From: Nephrocerus scutellatus
Taxonomy: Eukaryota > Arthropoda > Insecta > Diptera > Pipunculidae
Assembly (NCBI GenBank): GCA_947095585.1
Contig: OX352761.1
Span: 55,598,432-55,662,431, forward strand
DNA: 64,000 nucleotides
Reading direction: 5' to 3'
Position numbers and translations under genes: made by a program. Shown here piece after piece: positions 12,901-25,359 of this stretch (the first letter of the stretch is position 1; each line of letters begins with the position of its first letter). The notes below the pieces were generated by a model that saw only the letters and a list, made by a program, of their open reading frames with translations, ran no database searches and was not told where the DNA came from.

Positions 12901-13860
12901 CCTGCTGCTCGTGATATTGTTCGCCGACTCCAGAAATGAGATAATTTCGTCGATGAAACCGTGATGCCAGCGAGCATTGTGTTGACTATTTTCTGAAAAA
13001 TACCAGGAGCTGTCGTAACACCTTGCTGCAGTCGGTTGACTGAATAGGCAAATGTGAGTATTGATGGTCATTAGTTGTTTCGCTTATTTATCGTTTTCGA
13101 CTTTGAAACAAGTACAAGCGTTCAAGTTCTTGCACTTGCACTGCCGGAGCTACGGCATGAGGGACTGGTTGAGGTTTGGGGAAGACTGGTTTCGCTTTTG
13201 GCTTCAGTGTCATGGAAGCTTTGTCTTTTGTGCAGCATCCAATACCTTTCGAGAAAACTTCAGAAAAAGCTTTTCTTATTTTGCTTGTCAAGTTATCGTC
13301 GTGATTGATGCTGTTCACGGACTTGCTCGGGTGACGCTCGCTGGTCAACGAAGGTTCTTTTTTCTCCACTTTCTTCTTGTTACAAATAAAAGTGTATTTG
13401 GTTTCTATATGTTTTATTGCTTTTTTTCCTTCGTTTCTATTTACATATTTGACTTTATACTTACAATGCTGGTCGAAAATACCTACTATACTTAACATAT
13501 GGAATATGAGGATTCCGATCGAAGACCAATGGTGATCAATGTTTTGTTTATATTTTTGAAAGATAAGAGAAGAAGCTTGAATGTTTAATTATTGATTCGT
13601 AGCAATTATGTAATGTAATGTGGCTCTTTTAACTTTCTTAGTTTTGCGCTGCAATTAAGGAATGCAACCAACCTTTCAACTTTGGGGGCCTGACCGCCTG
13701 GTGATCAATGTTCCTAGATCAGTAAAGAACAACGTCGTGATTGGTAACGAAGGAATAAAAACACGGAATCACCTGCGTGCGAATTATGAAAAATTTCGGG
13801 AAGATTTCGTTTGGTTATACAATTCCAAGACAAGACAAGGGTAACTACAGAAACCGCAAC
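9923..13860. repeat. Array unit 4 (long form)
   Basis: The + LTR fragment is at 9,938-10,495, the - strand pol remnant at 11,185-13,498 and the + integrase tail at about 13,662-13,858. Near 13,170 this copy keeps the RT start open (residues PVFPKPQPVPHAVAPAV can be read), whereas most other units have a small change that stops the frame. On that point it is the least damaged unit. Confidence 0.9.
11185..13498 (-). pseudogene. pol: Mag-like pol remnant, array unit 4
   Basis: Best copy at the RT start: the 136 residue open stretch at 13,498-13,088 continues through PVPHAVAPAVQVQELERL, which is where gypsy RT begins. RT palm (about 13,060-12,840) is frameshifted, RNase H at 12,671-12,306 is open, and the integrase C-terminus is at 11,496-11,185. 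Confidence 0.86.
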
Positions 13861-16800
13861 AAAGTTGGGAATCAATCGCAATGTAAATACTGCATACTAA
13901 AAATAAGCACTTTTATGAAGCATACTTTTAGGCTGTAAGACTAGAATATTTGAAATGTAATGTAATATAATGTAAATGAATCATTGTGTACTGGTCAAAC
14001 AAGTAGTCAAACCGGTTTGTGCGGTTTGCCCGGTTTTTGTAAAAGAACATGATGAACATGTAGTCTATTTTTAGAAGATGACTCAATACATATAAGTATC
14101 GTTAGTTGTAAATAAGGGAATAATTTCTGTCTATAAGATTGGATGTTTCTGGAAGCTTTTGATTGAGTTTAAATAGAGACGTTAGGCCGAAGTAAATTAG
14201 TTGTTTGGAATTTAACCAGTTTAGTGGAAAAGCTATTGCTTGCAGAAATATTGTAAAAGTTCAAGTATTATAAGTGTTTTTGTGTGCATTTAAAAGTTGT
14301 CCAGTATAAAATTGTGAACTTGTGTTAATTTTACTGATTGATTATTAAAGTTGTTATTTGTAAATTAATAAACTTGTGTTGTGTTTTATTTGCAAAATCC
14401 TTTACGAACTCGAAAGCCCGAAATTTGGTAACAATACCTACAAATCGTTAAGATTTAAAGTTTATATTGCCAAAGAAGTTTTACTTCTGACACGTGTACT
14501 CTGTACACACGCAACGTTTTTTTTATTATAAGTTCTGTTTCGTGTTAACAGATATATCAGAGGATGCTTGTTTTTGCAGCTAACAGATTTTGTGATTTAT
14601 TTGTAGTTGTATACGAAAATTTCTCTTCTTTGGCTTTTCTTCTGGAGGAGAAGTTACAGAGCTCGCATCTCCTTTTAGCTGCTGCTTATTTTCTGAATGT
14701 TATATCAGTCTATACGTAAAAATTAAGTGTTTGAGAAGCGAGAAAGAAATGTAGTTTAGTAACAACCAGTTTTTTTTTTTTGACAAAAAACGCGAAGATT
14801 TCACAAAATTTGTAGTTTGTTGCAGCGGCTGCGTTACGCCAAACAGAACTATTAACACATGAAACACAAAATACCGAACAGAGATGATTTTTTTCAATGC
14901 GTTATTTATACTTGTTTATTGTTTTACATTTGAACTGCACGACAAAAAATGATTAGAACGACTATAGTTAAATTGAAATTGTGGTTAACCAGAGGAGATT
15001 GACACTACGAGAATGCTATAGTTATTTTAGCTGTATTTTATTGCCGAGGAATAAGGAACTAAAACAACAATTGCACTTATTCCTTATTTGGAATGAGAAA
15101 ATCTGCTGTTTTGCTGGTTTTAAAATTCTAATTCCTTATTCCTCGGCAAATAAAATACGGCTTTTATATCTGCAGAGGAACTATTATCTATAGTGTTGCT
15201 CGTTCGGTTCGTCTTGGATCTGGTTTCTCTTGAACTACTTCCTGTGCATCTACAAATTCGTTCAAGTTGATTGATGATGAAAGGTTCAATTATTGTTATG
15301 TCGTCGTCGAACTCGGGTACTTCTAACAGTTCATTAAACATGTTTTTGGAATAGCGGGTCTTCGACTGGTTCGCATAGGCTTTAATGATTCGCTCTCCTG
15401 AAGTAGTTTCGACTGCGATGTTGTAATTCACTCTTCCAATTCTTTCAACGATTTTTGCTGGAGCCCAGTTCCATTTGTCGTTTAATTCTTGTGACTTGTA
15501 CATGACTTCATCATTGGCTTCAAATTCTCTCCATTTCACACCATTATGCTTTTTTTTCGGTGCTCGGACTTGATTTGATTTCTTTGGACATGAGAAAATC
15601 CAAGGATGTTTTCATCTTCTGATTGTTTAGCAACGCTAAGTTATATGGTGGTGTTCGACGATAGTTGACCAGGAACCATCACAGCTTCTAGACGACGTTT
15701 CGTTTTTCCTTCTTTAGACCTGTTTTAACGAGATCAATGAATACCTCGGCAAAACCATTCGGCTGAGGTCTGTAAGAAACATGAAACAAAAAATTTACCA
15801 AAATTTGGTTAGATTTTGCTGTTGCTTTAATCAGCCGTTAACCACAAAAAATACCTAACTAATTTTGTTGAAAGCAATATAGCAACTGATGGTGACTTCA
15901 TGCTTAAGTTATATGGTGGTGTTCGACGATAGTTTCTAGACTTGTTCGTTTATTTTTATATGTTTTGCTTGAGATGGACAATCATTTGTACTAATAATTT
16001 TTGTCAGCATGTTGAGTATATATCGTCGGTCTTAATTGAAGTAATTACGATTTCCTCACTTGGTTATAGCTGGCTTTTGATGAGTCTTGACAAGACTTCT
16101 GCGTAACCGAATTCGTCAGTTTCACGCATTTGATTGTGAAAACGTAGGCCATAACTGTGAGAGCGTAACGTTGGAGCCGATTTGCCGTATATGCTGGAAT
16201 TCCGTCTTTCTTCCCAAATATAGCCATTAAGGGCTTGTTGTCAATCTGGATCTCGAATTTTCTGCCGTAAATGTAGCTGTGTGTTATTTTTTTGACCGAT
16301 CACAAGAGCGCGAGCTTCCTTCTGTATTTGAGGATAATTTCTTTCTGCAGAGTTGAGTGTCGCTGAATAGTGCATGATAGGATGCAAAGTACCATCGTCA
16401 AATTCGTGCATCACCACTGCTCCCATATCGTAATCTAATGCGTCGGTTGCCAAAACAATTTTCTTCATAGGATTGCAGTGTACCAAACTTAGTTCGTTGC
16501 TCAAAATGTTCTTGAGGTCGATGAAAGCCTTCTCGTGTTGATCTGTCCATACTAATTTTACATCTTTCTTCAGCAACTCGTCAAGGATTCCTCGTCGCTC
16601 TTTCATGCCTTTGATTAATTTTCCCTAGTAATTGACTGCTCCTAGGAACAATCGGGGCTGTTATTGGTCTTTTTGATTCGGAAGTTCTGTGATGGTTGCC
16701 AGCTTGTCCGGATGTGGTTTTATTCCATTCTTATCGATATGTGACCACAAAACTCAATACTTTACTTACCGAACTCACATTTTTCCAACTGTAGCTTGAA

Positions 16801-17798
16801 AGCGTATTCTCTGTTGCGCTCCATGGCTTTTAAGACCTGCTGCTCGTGATATTGTTCGCCGACTCCAGAAATGAGATAATTTCGTCGATGAAACCGTGAT
16901 GCCAGCGAGCATTGTGTTGACTATTTTCTGAAAAATACCAGGAGCTGTCGTAACACCTTGCTGCAGTCGGTTGACGCTGAATAGGCAAATGTGAGTATTG
17001 ATGGTCATTAGTTGTTTCGCTTATTTATCGTTTTCGACTTTGAAACAAGTACAAGCGTTCAAGTTCTTGCACTTGCACTGCCGGAGCTACGGCATGAGGG
17101 ACTGGTTTAGGAATTGGGGAAGACTGGTTTCGCTTTTGACTTCAGTGTCATGGAAGCTTTGTCTTTTGTGCAGCATCCAATACCTTTCGAGAAAACTTCA
17201 GAAAAAGCTTTTCTTATTTTGCTTGTCAAGTTATCGTCGTGATTGATGCTGTTCACGGACTTGCTCGGGTGACGCTCGCTGGTCAACGAAGGTTCTTTTT
17301 TCTCCACTTTCTTCTTGTTACAAATAAAAGTGTATTTGGTTTCTATATGTTTTATTGCTTTTTTTCCTTCGTTTCTATTTACATATTTGACTTTATACTT
17401 ACAATGCTGGTCGAAAATACCTACTATACTTAACATATGGAATATGAGGATTCCGATCGAAGACCAATGGTGATCAATGTTTTGTTTATATTTTTGAAAG
17501 ATAAGAGAAGAAGCTTGAATGTTTAATTATTGATTCGTAGCAATTATGTAATGTAATGTGGCTCTTTTAACTTTCTTAGTTTTGCGCTGCAATTAAGGAA
17601 TGCAACCAACCTTTCAACTTTGGGGGCCTGACCGCCTGGTGATCAATGTTCATAGATCAGTAAAGAACAACGTCGTGATTGGTAACGAAGGAATAAAAAC
17701 ACGGAATCACCTGCGTGCGAATTATGAAAAATTTCGGGAAGATTTCATTTGGCTATACAATTCCAAGACAAGACAAGGGTAACTACAGAAACCGCAAC
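13861..17798. repeat. Array unit 5 (long form)
   Basis: The + LTR fragment is at 13,876-14,433, the - strand pol remnant at 15,120-17,436 and the + integrase tail at about 17,600-17,796. It shares single-base variants with the units to its right (for example gttaagat rather than gttacgat near 14,448), so it is intermediate between the left and right groups. One hairpin arm lacks one T near 15,041. Confidence 0.9.
15120..17436 (-). pseudogene. pol: Mag-like pol remnant, array unit 5
   Basis: Integrase C-terminus is open for 139 residues (15,539-15,120) starting MKWREFEANDEVMYK, a good match to the post-catalytic domain of this family. RNase H at 16,606-16,241 is open. RT palm (17,008-16,775) reads TTAPGIFQKIVNTMLAG and then loses frame at the FIDE box. 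Confidence 0.86.
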
Positions 17799-20700
17799 AA
17801 AGTTGGGAATCAATCGCAATGTAAATACTGCATACTAAAAATAAGCACTTTTATGAAGCATACTTTTAGGCTGTAAGACTAGAATATTTGAAATGTAATG
17901 TAATATAATGTAAATGAATCATTGTGTACTGGTCAAACAAGTAGTCAAACCGGTTTGTGCGGTTTGCCCGGTTTTTGTAAAAGAACATGATGAACATGTA
18001 GTCTATTTTTAAATAGAAGATGACTCAATACATATAAGTATCGTTAGTTGTAAATAAGGGAATAGGCCGAAGTAAATTAGTTGTTTGGAATTTAACCAGT
18101 TTAGTGGAAAAGCTATTGCTTGCAGAAATATTGTAAAAGTTCAAGTATTATAAGTGTTTTTGTGTGCATTTAAAAGTTGTCCAGTATAAAATTGTGAACT
18201 TGTGTTAATTTTACTGATTGATTATTAAAGTTGTTATTTGTAAATTAATAAACTTGTGTTGTGTTTTATTTGCAAAATCCTTTACGAACTCGAAAGCCCG
18301 AAATTTGGTAACAATACCTACAAATCGTTAAGATTTAAAGTTTATATTGCCAAAGAAGTTTTACTTCTGACACGTGTACTCTGTACACACGCAACGTTTT
18401 TTTTATTATAAGTTCTGTTTCGTGTTAACAGATATATCAGAGGATGCTTGTTTTTGCAGCTAACAGATTTTGTGATTTATTTGTAGTTGTATACGAAAAT
18501 TTCTCTTCTTTGGCTTTTCTTCTGGAGGAGAAGTTACAGAGCTCGCATCTCCTTTTAGCTGCTGCTTATTTTCTGAATGTTATATCAGTCTATACGTAAA
18601 AATTAAGTGTTTGAGAAGCGAGAAAGAAATGTAGTTTAGTAACAACCAGTTTTTTTTTGACAAAAAACGCGAAGATTTCACAAAATTTGTAGTTTGTTGC
18701 AGCGGCTGCGTTACGCCAAACAGAACTATTAACACATGAAACACAAAATACCGAACAGAGATGATTTTTTTCAATGCGTTATTTATACTTGTTTATTGTA
18801 TTACATTTGAACTGCACGACAAAAAATGATTAGAACGACTATAGTTAAATTGAAATTGTGGTTAACCAGAGGAGATTGACACTACGAGAATGCTATAGTT
18901 ATTTTAGCTGTATTTTATTTGCCGAGGAATAAGGAACTAAAACAACAATTGCACTATCTTATTCCTTATTTGGAATGAGAAAATCTGCTGTTTTGCTGGT
19001 TTTAAAATTCTAATTCCTTATTCCTCGGCAAATAAAATACGGCTTTTATATCTGCAGGGGAACTATTATCTATAGTGTTGCTCGTTCGGTTCGTCTTGGA
19101 TCTGGTTTCTCTTGAACTACTTCCTGTGCATCTACAAATTCGTTCAAGTTGATTGATGATGAAAGGTTCAATTATTGTTATGTCGTCGTCGAACTCGGGT
19201 ACTTCTAACAGTTCATTAAACATGTTTTTGGAATAGCGGGTCTTCGACTGGTTCGCATAGGCTTTAATGATTCGCTCTCCTGAAGTAGTTTCGACTGCGA
19301 TGTTGTAATTCACTCTTCCAATTCTTTCAACGATTTTTGCTGGAACCCAGTTCCATTTGTCGTTTAATTCTTGTGACTTGTACATGATTTCATCATTGGC
19401 TTCAAATTCTCTCCATTTCACACCATTATGCTTTTTTTTCGGTGCTCGGACTTGATTTGATTTCTTTGGACATGAGAAAATCCAAGGATGTTTTCATCTT
19501 CTGATTGTTTAGCAACGCTAAGTTATATGGTGGTGTTCGACGATAGTTGACCAGGAACCATCACAGCTTCTAGACGACGTTTCGTTTTTCCTTCTTTAGA
19601 CCTGTTTTAACTAGATCAACGAATACCTCGGCAAAACCATTCGGCTGAGGTCTGTAAGAAACATGAAACAAAAAATTTACCAAAATTTGGTTAGATTTTG
19701 CTGTTGCTTTAATCAGCCGTTAACCACAAAAAATACCTAACTAATTTTGTTGAAAGCAATATAGCAACTGATGGTGACTTCATGCTTAAGTTATATGGTG
19801 GTGTTCGACGATAGTTTCTAGACTTGTTCGTTTATTTTTATATGTTTTGCTTGAGATGGACAATCATTTGTACTAATAATTTTTGTCAGCATGTTGAGTA
19901 TATATCGTCGGTCTTAATTGAAGTAATTACGATTTCCTCACTTGGTTATAGCTGGCTTTTGATGAGTCTTGACAAGACTTCTGCGTAACCGAATTCGTCA
20001 GTTTCACGCATTTGATTGTGAAAACGTAGCCCATAACTGTGAGAGCGTAACGTTGGAGCCGATTTGCCGTATATGCTGGAATTCCGTCTTTCTTCCCAAA
20101 TATAGCCATTAAGGGCTTGTTGTCAATCTGGATCTCGAATTTTCTGCCGTAAATGTAGCTGTGTGTTATTTTTTTGACCGATCACAAGAGCGCGAGCTTC
20201 CTTCTGTATTTGAGGATAATTTCTTTCTGCAGAGTTGAGTGTCGCTGAATAGTGCATGATAGGATGCAAAGTACCATCGTCAAATTCGTGCATCACCACT
20301 GCTCCCATATCGTAATCTAATGCGTCGGTTGCCAAAACAATTTTCTTCATAGGATTGCAGTGTACCAAACTTAGTTCGTTGCTCAAAATGTTCTTGAGGT
20401 CGATGAAAGCCTTCTCGTGTTGATCTGTCCATACTAATTTTACATCTTTCTTCAGCAACTCGTCAAGGATTCCTCGTCGCTCTTTCATGCCTTTGATTCA
20501 TTTTCCCTAGTAATTGACTGCTCCTAGGAACAATCGGGGCTGTTATTGGTCTTCTTGATTCGGAAGTTCTTTGATGGTTGCCAGCTTGTCCGGATGTGGT
20601 TTTATTCCATTCTTATCGATATGTGACCACAAAACTCAATACTTTACTTACCGAACTCACATTTTTCCAACTGTAGCTTGAAAGCGTATTCTCTGTTGCG

Positions 20701-21317
20701 CTCCATGGCTTTTAAGACCTGCTGCTCGTGATATTGTTCGCCGACTCCAGAAATGAGATAATTTCGTCGATGAAACCGTGATGCCAGCGAGCATTGTGTT
20801 GACTATTTTCTGAAAAATACCAGGAGCTGTCGTAACACCTTGCTGCAGTCGGTTGACGCTGAATAGGCAAATGTGAGTATTGATGGTCATTAGTTGTTTC
20901 GCTTATTTATCGTTTTCGACTTTGAAACAAGTACAAGCGTTCAAGTTCTTGCACTTGCACTGCCGGAGCTACGGCATGAGGGACTGGTTTAGGAATTGGG
21001 GAAGACTGGTTTCGCTTTTGACTTCAGTGTCATGGAAGCTTTGTCTTTTGTGCAGCATCCAATACCTTTCGAGAAAACTTCAGAAAAAGCTTTTCTTATT
21101 TTGCTTGTCAAGTTATCGTCGTGATTGATGCTGTTCACGGACTTGCTCGGGTGACGCTCGCTCAATGTTCATAGATCAGTAAAGAACAATGTCGTGATTG
21201 GTAACGAAGGAATAAAAACACGGAATCACCTGCGTGCGAAATATGAAAAATTTCGGGAAGATTTCGTTTGGCTATACAATTCCAAGACAAGACAAGGGTT
21301 ACTACAGAAACCGCAAC
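17799..21317. repeat. Array unit 6 (long form with two deletions)
   Basis: The + LTR fragment at 17,814-18,313 lacks about 60-70 bp near 18,065. A second deletion at about 21,163 joins the - strand protease-RT region directly to the + strand integrase tail, removing roughly 460 bp present in units 1-5. The - strand integrase fragment at 19,002-19,421 is one of the longest open stretches in the array. Confidence 0.9.
19002..21162 (-). pseudogene. pol: Mag-like pol remnant, array unit 6
   Basis: Integrase C-terminus open for 139 residues (19,421-19,002), RNase H open at 20,488-20,123 and RT palm at 20,890-20,657. The 5' end is cut at 21,162, where a deletion joins it to the + strand integrase fragment. 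Confidence 0.86.
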
Positions 21318-21469
21318 AAAGTTGGGAAGATCCCTACAAGAGGAACAACGACGCAGTATATCAAATTCAACAAAACCCCAGATGTTAAATGAAAGTTGTT
21401 CACATTGACAGATTGACAAGGTACAACATTAGAGGGAGTGCTGAATCTGTTCGTGACGAACAGAATTAA
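21175..21469 (+). pseudogene. pol: Gypsy-type integrase C-terminal end (array unit 7)
   Basis: The + strand translation contains FVWLYNSKTRQG, then WEDPYK, then VVHIDRLTRY. This is the usual order of the GPY/F-type C-terminal domain of Ty3/gypsy integrases, just before the end of pol. The frame ends at a TAA at 21,467, followed by the purine tract and LTR of the same element. An in-frame stop near 21,386 and the missing upstream catalytic core mark it as a remnant. Shorter equivalents sit at about 2,793, 6,734, 9,724, 13,662 and 17,600. Confidence 0.8.
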
Positions 21470-21480
21470 GGTGGGGGTAA
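21468..21480 (+). other. Polypurine tract of the + strand gypsy element
   Basis: The purine-rich aaggtgggggtaa lies between the end of integrase and the TGTTACG start of the LTR, the expected position for plus-strand priming. An equivalent lies just before 25,668. Units 1-6 lost it by deletion. Confidence 0.7.
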
Positions 21481-22097
21481 TGTTACGAAAAGCAGTTAGA
21501 AGCGCATACGAGTATAACAGAATTCGAATCCGAAAATAAATCGCAATGTAAATACTGCATACTAAAAATAAGCACTTTTATGAAGCATACTTTTAGGCTG
21601 TAAGACTAGAATATTTGAAATCTAATGTAATATAATGTAAATGAATCATTGTGTACTGGTCAAACAAGTAGTCAAACCGGTTTGTGCGGTTTGCCCGGTT
21701 TTTGTAAAAGAACATGATGAACATGTAGTCTAGTCTAGAAGATGACTCAATACATATAAGTATCGTTAGTTGTAAATAAGGGAATAATTTCTGTCTATAA
21801 GATTGGATGTTTCTGGAAGCTTTTGATTGAGTTTAAATAGAGACGTTAGGCCGAAGTAAATTAGTTGTTTGGAATATAACCAGTTTAGTGGAAAAGCTAT
21901 TGCTTGCAGAAATATTGTAAAAGTTCAAGTATTATAAGTGTTTTTATGTGCATTTAAAAGTTGTCCAGTATCAAATTGTGAACTTGTGTTAATTTTACTG
22001 ATTGATTATTAAAGTTGTTATTTGTAAATTAATAAACTTGTGTTGTGTTTTATTTGCAAAATCCTTTACGAACTCGCAAGCCCGAAATTTGGTAACA
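21481..22097 (+). mobile_element. 3' LTR of the + strand gypsy element (unit 7)
   Basis: The LTR starts TGTTAC and ends GTAACA, a matching short terminal inverted repeat, and directly follows the polypurine tract. It is 617 bp. A TATA-like TTTAAATAG is at about 21,832 and an AATAAA polyadenylation signal at 22,031, close to the 3' end, in LTR-like order. The other units carry the same LTR without its first ~60 bp. Confidence 0.85.
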
Positions 22098-22863
22098 ATA
22101 CCTACAAATCGTTAAGATTTAAAGTTTATATTGCCAAAGAAGTTTTACTTCTGACACGTGTACTCTGTACACACGCAACGTTTTTTTTATTATAAGTTCT
22201 GTTTCGTGTTAACAGATATATCAGAGGATGCTTGTTTTTGCAGCTAACAGATTTTGTGTGATTTTATTTGTAGTTGTATACGAAAATTTCTCTTCTTTGG
22301 CTTTTCTTCTGGAGGAGAAGTTACAGGGCTCGCATCTCCTTTTAGCTGCTGCTTATATTCTGAATGTTATATCAGTCTATACGTAAAAATTAAGTGTTTG
22401 AGAAGCGAGAAAGAAATGTAGTTTAGTAACAACCAGTTTTCTTTTGACAAAAAACGCGAAGATTTCACAAAATTTGTAATTTGTTGCAGCGGCTGCGTTA
22501 CGCCAAACAGAACTATTAAGACATGAAACACAAAATACACGAACAGAGATGATTTTTTTCAGTGCGTTATTTATACTTGTTTATTGTTTCACATTTGAAC
22601 TGCACGACAAAAAATGATTAGAACGACTATAGTTAAATTGGAATTGTGGTTAACCAGAGGAGATTGACACTACGAGAATGCTGTAGTTATTTTAGCTGTA
22701 TTTTATTTGCCGAGAAATAAGGAACTAAAACAACAATTGCACTATCTTATTCCTTATTTGGAATGAGAAAATCTGCTGTTTTGCTGGTTTTAAAATTCTA
22801 ATTCCTTATTCCTCGGCAAATAAAATACGGCTTTTATATCTGCAGGGGAACTATTATCTATAG
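22098..22863. other. Spacer between the two convergent LTRs (representative, unit 7)
   Basis: About 770 bp of AT-rich sequence between the end of the + strand LTR and the - strand LTR, repeated in every unit. It has the hairpin described separately. The stretch around 22,588-22,660 resembles sequence immediately upstream of the Mag-like LTR at 34,729, suggesting a shared flank. A 60-100 codon open frame on the - strand begins with a hydrophobic stretch, but it varies with a poly-T length change and I do not support it as a gene. Confidence 0.6.
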
Positions 22864-23017
22864 TGTTGTAATTCGGTAGTAATACGAATGAGGTACAAAC
22901 TAAATGATTTTTTATTAGAACTTAACTCGATGTAATATAAATCAAGATTGAAGGTCGAGACATATAAAAGAAAGAGATTGAAAATAAAAGAGAGGAATAT
23001 AAAACTGCTTCTCCACA
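22864..23017 (-). mobile_element. Short LTR of the Mag-like element (unit 7)
   Basis: Read on the - strand the LTR runs from TGTGGAGAAGCAG to CGAATTACAACA, 154 bp. It is preceded on that strand by a polypurine tract (aaggggggaaag) at 23,018-23,030, identifying it as the 3' LTR. Related LTRs with the same ends lie at 34,729 and 38,620. Very short LTRs are typical of the Mag lineage. Copies at 1,337-1,491, 8,268-8,421 and 27,055-27,208. Confidence 0.82.
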
Positions 23018-23059
23018 CTTTCCCCCCCTTAAAATCTGACCAAGTCAACCAAATATCGT

Positions 23060-25359
23060 GGTGGAATGCTAGCACTAGCTCGTTTGGTTCGTCTTGGAAC
23101 TGGTTCCTCTTGAACTACTTCCTGTGCATCTACAAATTCGTTCAAGTTGATTGATGATGAAAGGTTAAATTTTTGTTATGTCGTCGTCGAACTCGGGTAC
23201 TTCTAACAGTTCATTAAACATGTTTTTGGAATAGCGGGTCTTCGACTGGTTCGCATAGGCTTTAATGATTCGCTCTACTGAAGTAGTTTCGACTGCGATG
23301 TTGTAATTCACTCTTCCAATTCTTTCAACGATTTTTTCTGGAGCCCAGTTCCATTTGTCGTTTAATTCTTGTTACTTGTACAAGACTTCATCATTGGCTT
23401 CAAATTCTCTCCATTTCGCACCATTATGCTTTTTTTTCGGTGCTCGGACTTGTTTTGATTTCTTTGGACATGAGAAAATCCAAGGATATTTTCATCTTCT
23501 GATTGTTTAGCAACGCTAAGTTATATGGTGGTGTTCGAAGATAGTTGCCCAGGAACCATCACAGCTTCTAGACGACGTTTCGTTTTTCCTTCTTTAGACC
23601 TGTTTTAACTAGATCAATGAATACCTCGGCAACACCATTCGGCTGAGGTCTGTAAGAAACATGAAACAAAAAATTTACCAAAATTTGGTTAGTTTTTGCT
23701 GTTGCTTTTATCAGCCGTTAACCACAAAAAATACCTAACTCATTTTGTTGAAAGCAAAATAGCAACTGATGGTGACTTCATGCTTTTGTTATATGGTGGT
23801 GTTCGACGATAGTTTCTAGACTTGTTCGTTTATTTTTATATGTTTTGCTTGAGATGGACAATCATTTGTACTAATAATTTTTGTCATGTTGAGTATATAT
23901 CGTCGGTCATAATTGAAGCAACTACGATTTCCTCACTTGGTTATAGCTGGCTTTTGATGAGTCTTGACAAGACTTCTGCGTAACCGAATTCGTCAGTTTC
24001 ACGCATTTGATTGTGAAAACGTAGCCCATAACTGTGAGAGCGTAACGTTGGAGCCGATTTGCCGTATATGCTGGAATTCCGTCTTTCTTCCCAAATATAG
24101 CCATTAAGGGCTTGTTGTCAATCTGGATCTCGAATTTTATGCCGTAAATGTAGTTGTGTGTTATTTTTTTGACCGATCACAAGAGCGCGAGCTTCCTTCT
24201 GTATTTGAGGATAATTTCTTTCTGCAGAGTTGAGTGTCGCTGAATAGTGCATGATAGGATGCAAAGTACCATCGTCAAATTCGTGCATCACCACTGCTCC
24301 CATATCGTAATCTAATGCGTCGGTTGCCAAAACAATTTTCTTCATAGGATTGCAGTGTACCAAACTTAGTTCGTTGCTCAAAATGTTCTTGAGGTCGATG
24401 AAAGCCTTCTCGTGTTGATCTGTCCATACTAATTTTACATCTTTCTTCAGCAACTCGTCAAGGATTCCTCGTCGCTCTTTCATGACTTTGATTAATTTTC
24501 CCTAGTAATTGACTGCTCCTAGGAACGATCGGAGCTGTTATTGATCTTTTTGATTCGGAAGTTCTTTGATGGCTGCCAGCTTGTCCGGATGTGGTTTTAT
24601 TCCATTCTTATCGATATGTGACCACAAAACTCAATACTTTACTTACCGAACTCACATTTTTCCAACTGTAGCTTGAAAGCGTATTCTCTGTTGCGCTCCA
24701 TGGCTTTTAAGACCTGCTGCTCGTGATATTGTTCGCCGACTCCAGAAATGAGATAATTTCGTCGATGAAACCGTGATGCCAGCGAGCATTGTGTTGACTA
24801 TTTTCTGAAAAATGCCAGGAGCTGTCTTAACACCTTGCTGCAGTCGGTTGACGCTGAATAGGCAAATGTGAGTATTGATGGTCATTAGTTGTTTCGCTTA
24901 TTTATCGTTTTCGACTTTGAAACAAGTACAAGCGTTCAAGTTCTTGCACTTGCACTGCCGGAGCTACGGCATGAGGGACTGGTTGAGGTTGGGGAAGACT
25001 GGTTTCGCTTTTGGCTTCAGTGTCATGGAAGCTTTGTCTTTTGTGCAGCATCCAATACCTTCCGAGAAAACTTCAGGAAAAGCTTTTCTTATTTTGCTTG
25101 TCAAGTTATCGTCGTGATTGATGCTGTTCACGGACTTGCTCGGGTGACGCTCGCTGGTCAACGAATGTTCTTTTTTCTCCACTTTCTTCTTGTTACAAAT
25201 AAAAGTGTATTTGGTTTCTATATGTTTTATCGTTTTTTTTCCTTCGTTTCTATTTACATATTTGACTTTATACTTACAATGCTGGTCGAAAATACCTACT
25301 ATACTTAACATATGGAATATGAGGATTCCGATCGAAGACCAATGGTGATCAATGTTCAT
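23060..25359 (-). pseudogene. pol: Mag-like pol remnant, array unit 7
   Basis: The only array copy with protease/RT boundary (25,359-24,964, reading KAFPEVFSEGIGCC), RT palm (24,885-24,652), RNase H (24,483-24,118), integrase pieces and its own 3' LTR on one continuous stretch. It has the same missing RT segment, FIDE box and frameshifts as the other units, so those defects predate the amplification. Confidence 0.87.
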
